Positions 63,129 to 64,000 of a stretch of 64,000 nucleotides of DNA are shown piece after piece; position 1 is the stretch's first letter, and each line of letters begins with the position of its first letter. The notes beneath the pieces were generated by a model. It was not told where the DNA came from and ran no database searches. It saw only the letters and a program-made list of their open reading frames with translations. Source of the stretch: Marinitoga piezophila KA3 (GTDB taxonomy: Bacteria > Thermotogota > Thermotogae > Petrotogales > Petrotogaceae); NCBI RefSeq assembly GCF_000255135.1, contig NC_016751.1, forward strand, positions 992,001 to 1,056,000, written 5' to 3'. Both the position numbers and the translations under genes were made by a program.

Positions 63129-64000
63129 ATGAAAATGATAAATCGTGAAAAAGAAAAAGATTTTTTAGAAAAAAAAATTTATTCAAATAAAAGTGAATTA
63201 ATAATTCTATATGGCCGAAGAAGGGTTGGAAAAACCTTCTTACTGGAAAAAACCTTTGAAGAAAAGGCTGTATTTTTCACTGCTGATCTTTCTAATACTT
63301 CATATCTAATCAATAGATTTTCCAGGGAAATAATATCCAAACTTCCAAATTTTCCCGGAAATATCCAGGTTAATCAATGGGATGATTTTTTTGGTTTATT
63401 GAAAATGTATTTACTACAAAATAGAGATAAAATAATAATATTCGATGAATTTCAATATATTCCATTTCAGGATTCTTCATTTATGTCTATATTCCAAAGA
63501 TGGTGGGATACAGAATTCAGTAAGATGAATGTCAATTTTATTTTATGTGGTTCATATTCCGGAATGATAGAAAAAATCGCACTTGAACACAATAGCCCAT
63601 TATATGGTCGAAGAACCGGACAATACAAAATATTACCCATGGATTTCTTTGATTCTTCAAAGTTTCTTCCTAATTTCAATATTGAAGATAAAATATATAT
63701 ATATAGTATAACTGATGGTATTCCACTATACTTAAAAGAATTTTCTGAATTTTCTAATTTTGAAGAGGCACTTTTTAATAGAGTGTTTTCACCAGGGGAA
63801 TTTCTCGTTGAAGAAGGAAAATTCTTAACTATGGAAGAATTTAAAAAGGATCCTTCAAATTATTTTTCCATTATGCGAGTAATTGCCGATGGAAAAACTA
63901 CACCTGTAGAAATTTCAAATTTCAGTGGTGTAGAAAATAGAAAGATTTCCACATACCTTTCAAAGTTGCTGGATGTTGAACTAATAAAAAAGGAATTTCC
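63129..64000 (+). CDS. PF01637/DUF234-type ATPase, 3' end outside the window
   Basis: Reading frame open to the right edge, 290 codons visible; the ATG follows AATAGGAG. It shows Walker A YGRRRVGKTFLL, Walker B IIIFDEFQYI, sensor GSYSGMIEK, then SPLYGRRTGQYKILPMDFFD, and begins a winged helix near PVEISNFSGVENRKISTYLSKL. This is the common archaeal-type ATPase family found in many copies in Thermotogota; a DUF234 domain with nuclease-like features usually forms the missing end. Function unknown, genomic-island-like. Confidence 0.85.
   Translation, partial: MKMINREKEKDFLEKKIYSNKSELIILYGRRRVGKTFLLEKTFEEKAVFFTADLSNTSYLINRFSREIISKLPNFPGNIQVNQWDDFFGLLKMYLLQNRDKIIIFDEFQYIPFQDSSFMSIFQRWWDTEFSKMNVNFILCGSYSGMIEKIALEHNSPLYGRRTGQYKILPMDFFDSSKFLPNFNIEDKIYIYSITDGIPLYLKEFSEFSNFEEALFNRVFSPGEFLVEEGKFLTMEEFKKDPSNYFSIMRVIADGKTTPVEISNFSGVENRKISTYLSKLLDVELIKKEF

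Noticed and set aside
1-64000. CRISPR arrays, prophage genes, complete insertion sequences
   Set aside because: No regularly spaced repeats, phage structural genes or intact transposase were seen.

Overview
The window is low-GC bacterial DNA. Its gene set fits the Thermotogota, most likely a Marinitoga-like member of the Petrotogales. The pointers are a trimeric HydABC-type [FeFe] hydrogenase, an S-adenosylhomocysteine hydrolase without the usual C-terminal tail, an M29 aminopeptidase, an archaeal-like GH1 glycosidase, several sugar and peptide ABC operons, flagellar P/L-ring genes and many AAA/AGA-rich ORFs behind strong GGAGG sites. The genus is an inference. No rRNA, tRNA or CRISPR array was seen.

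Layout. 1-2006: 3' part of clpC. 2119-4947: flgA-flgH-flgI-flgJ-like. 5100-8373: a secreted protein, a STAS anti-anti-sigma protein and two membrane proteins. 8469-10867: flgF-flgG-mscS. 10886-12109: ahcY (minus), then a 500-base non-coding stretch holding a nested inverted-repeat element. 12649-13764: kamA-type radical SAM aminomutase. 13842-16735: btuD-btuC-btuF behind a cobalamin riboswitch. 16829-25230: two very large lipoproteins built from beta-propellers, FN3-like modules and cohesin-like modules, one of them also with a dockerin-like EF-hand segment. 25357-29776: cstA with a LytS/LytTR two-component pair, laid out like the pyruvate-sensing BtsSR/BtsT system, plus a small unknown protein. 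29934-31403: a lipoprotein. 31451-34804: hydC-hydB-hydA. 35008-36228: M29 peptidase.

36261-43107 is an amino-sugar operon: ROK regulator, GH3 hexosaminidase, sugar-binding protein, two permeases (one with an extra beta-domain) and a SIS-domain deaminase/isomerase. 43372-46032 holds a propeller protein and an AAA ATPase fused to a PD-(D/E)XK nuclease. 46249-55144 is a second uptake operon: an oligopeptide-type ABC system, a GH1 beta-glycosidase, a LacI regulator and DegV. 55168-59308: a lipoprotein, pmbA-tldD and nth. 59433-62719 is visibly AT-richer and encodes a TPR-glycosyltransferase-TagF fusion plus a TagD cytidylyltransferase, a CDP-glycerol polymer module unexpected in a diderm thermophile. 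It is followed by a decayed IS3-type transposase fragment. The window ends inside a PF01637-like ATPase.

The genes describe a motile, fermentative, hydrogen-producing heterotroph that takes up amino sugars and beta-oligosaccharides, imports B12 and probably senses pyruvate. The main candidates for something new are the cohesin/dockerin propeller lipoprotein pair, the CDP-glycerol module, the compact hydrogenase and the inverted-repeat element. All start sites and regulatory sites were assigned by eye.
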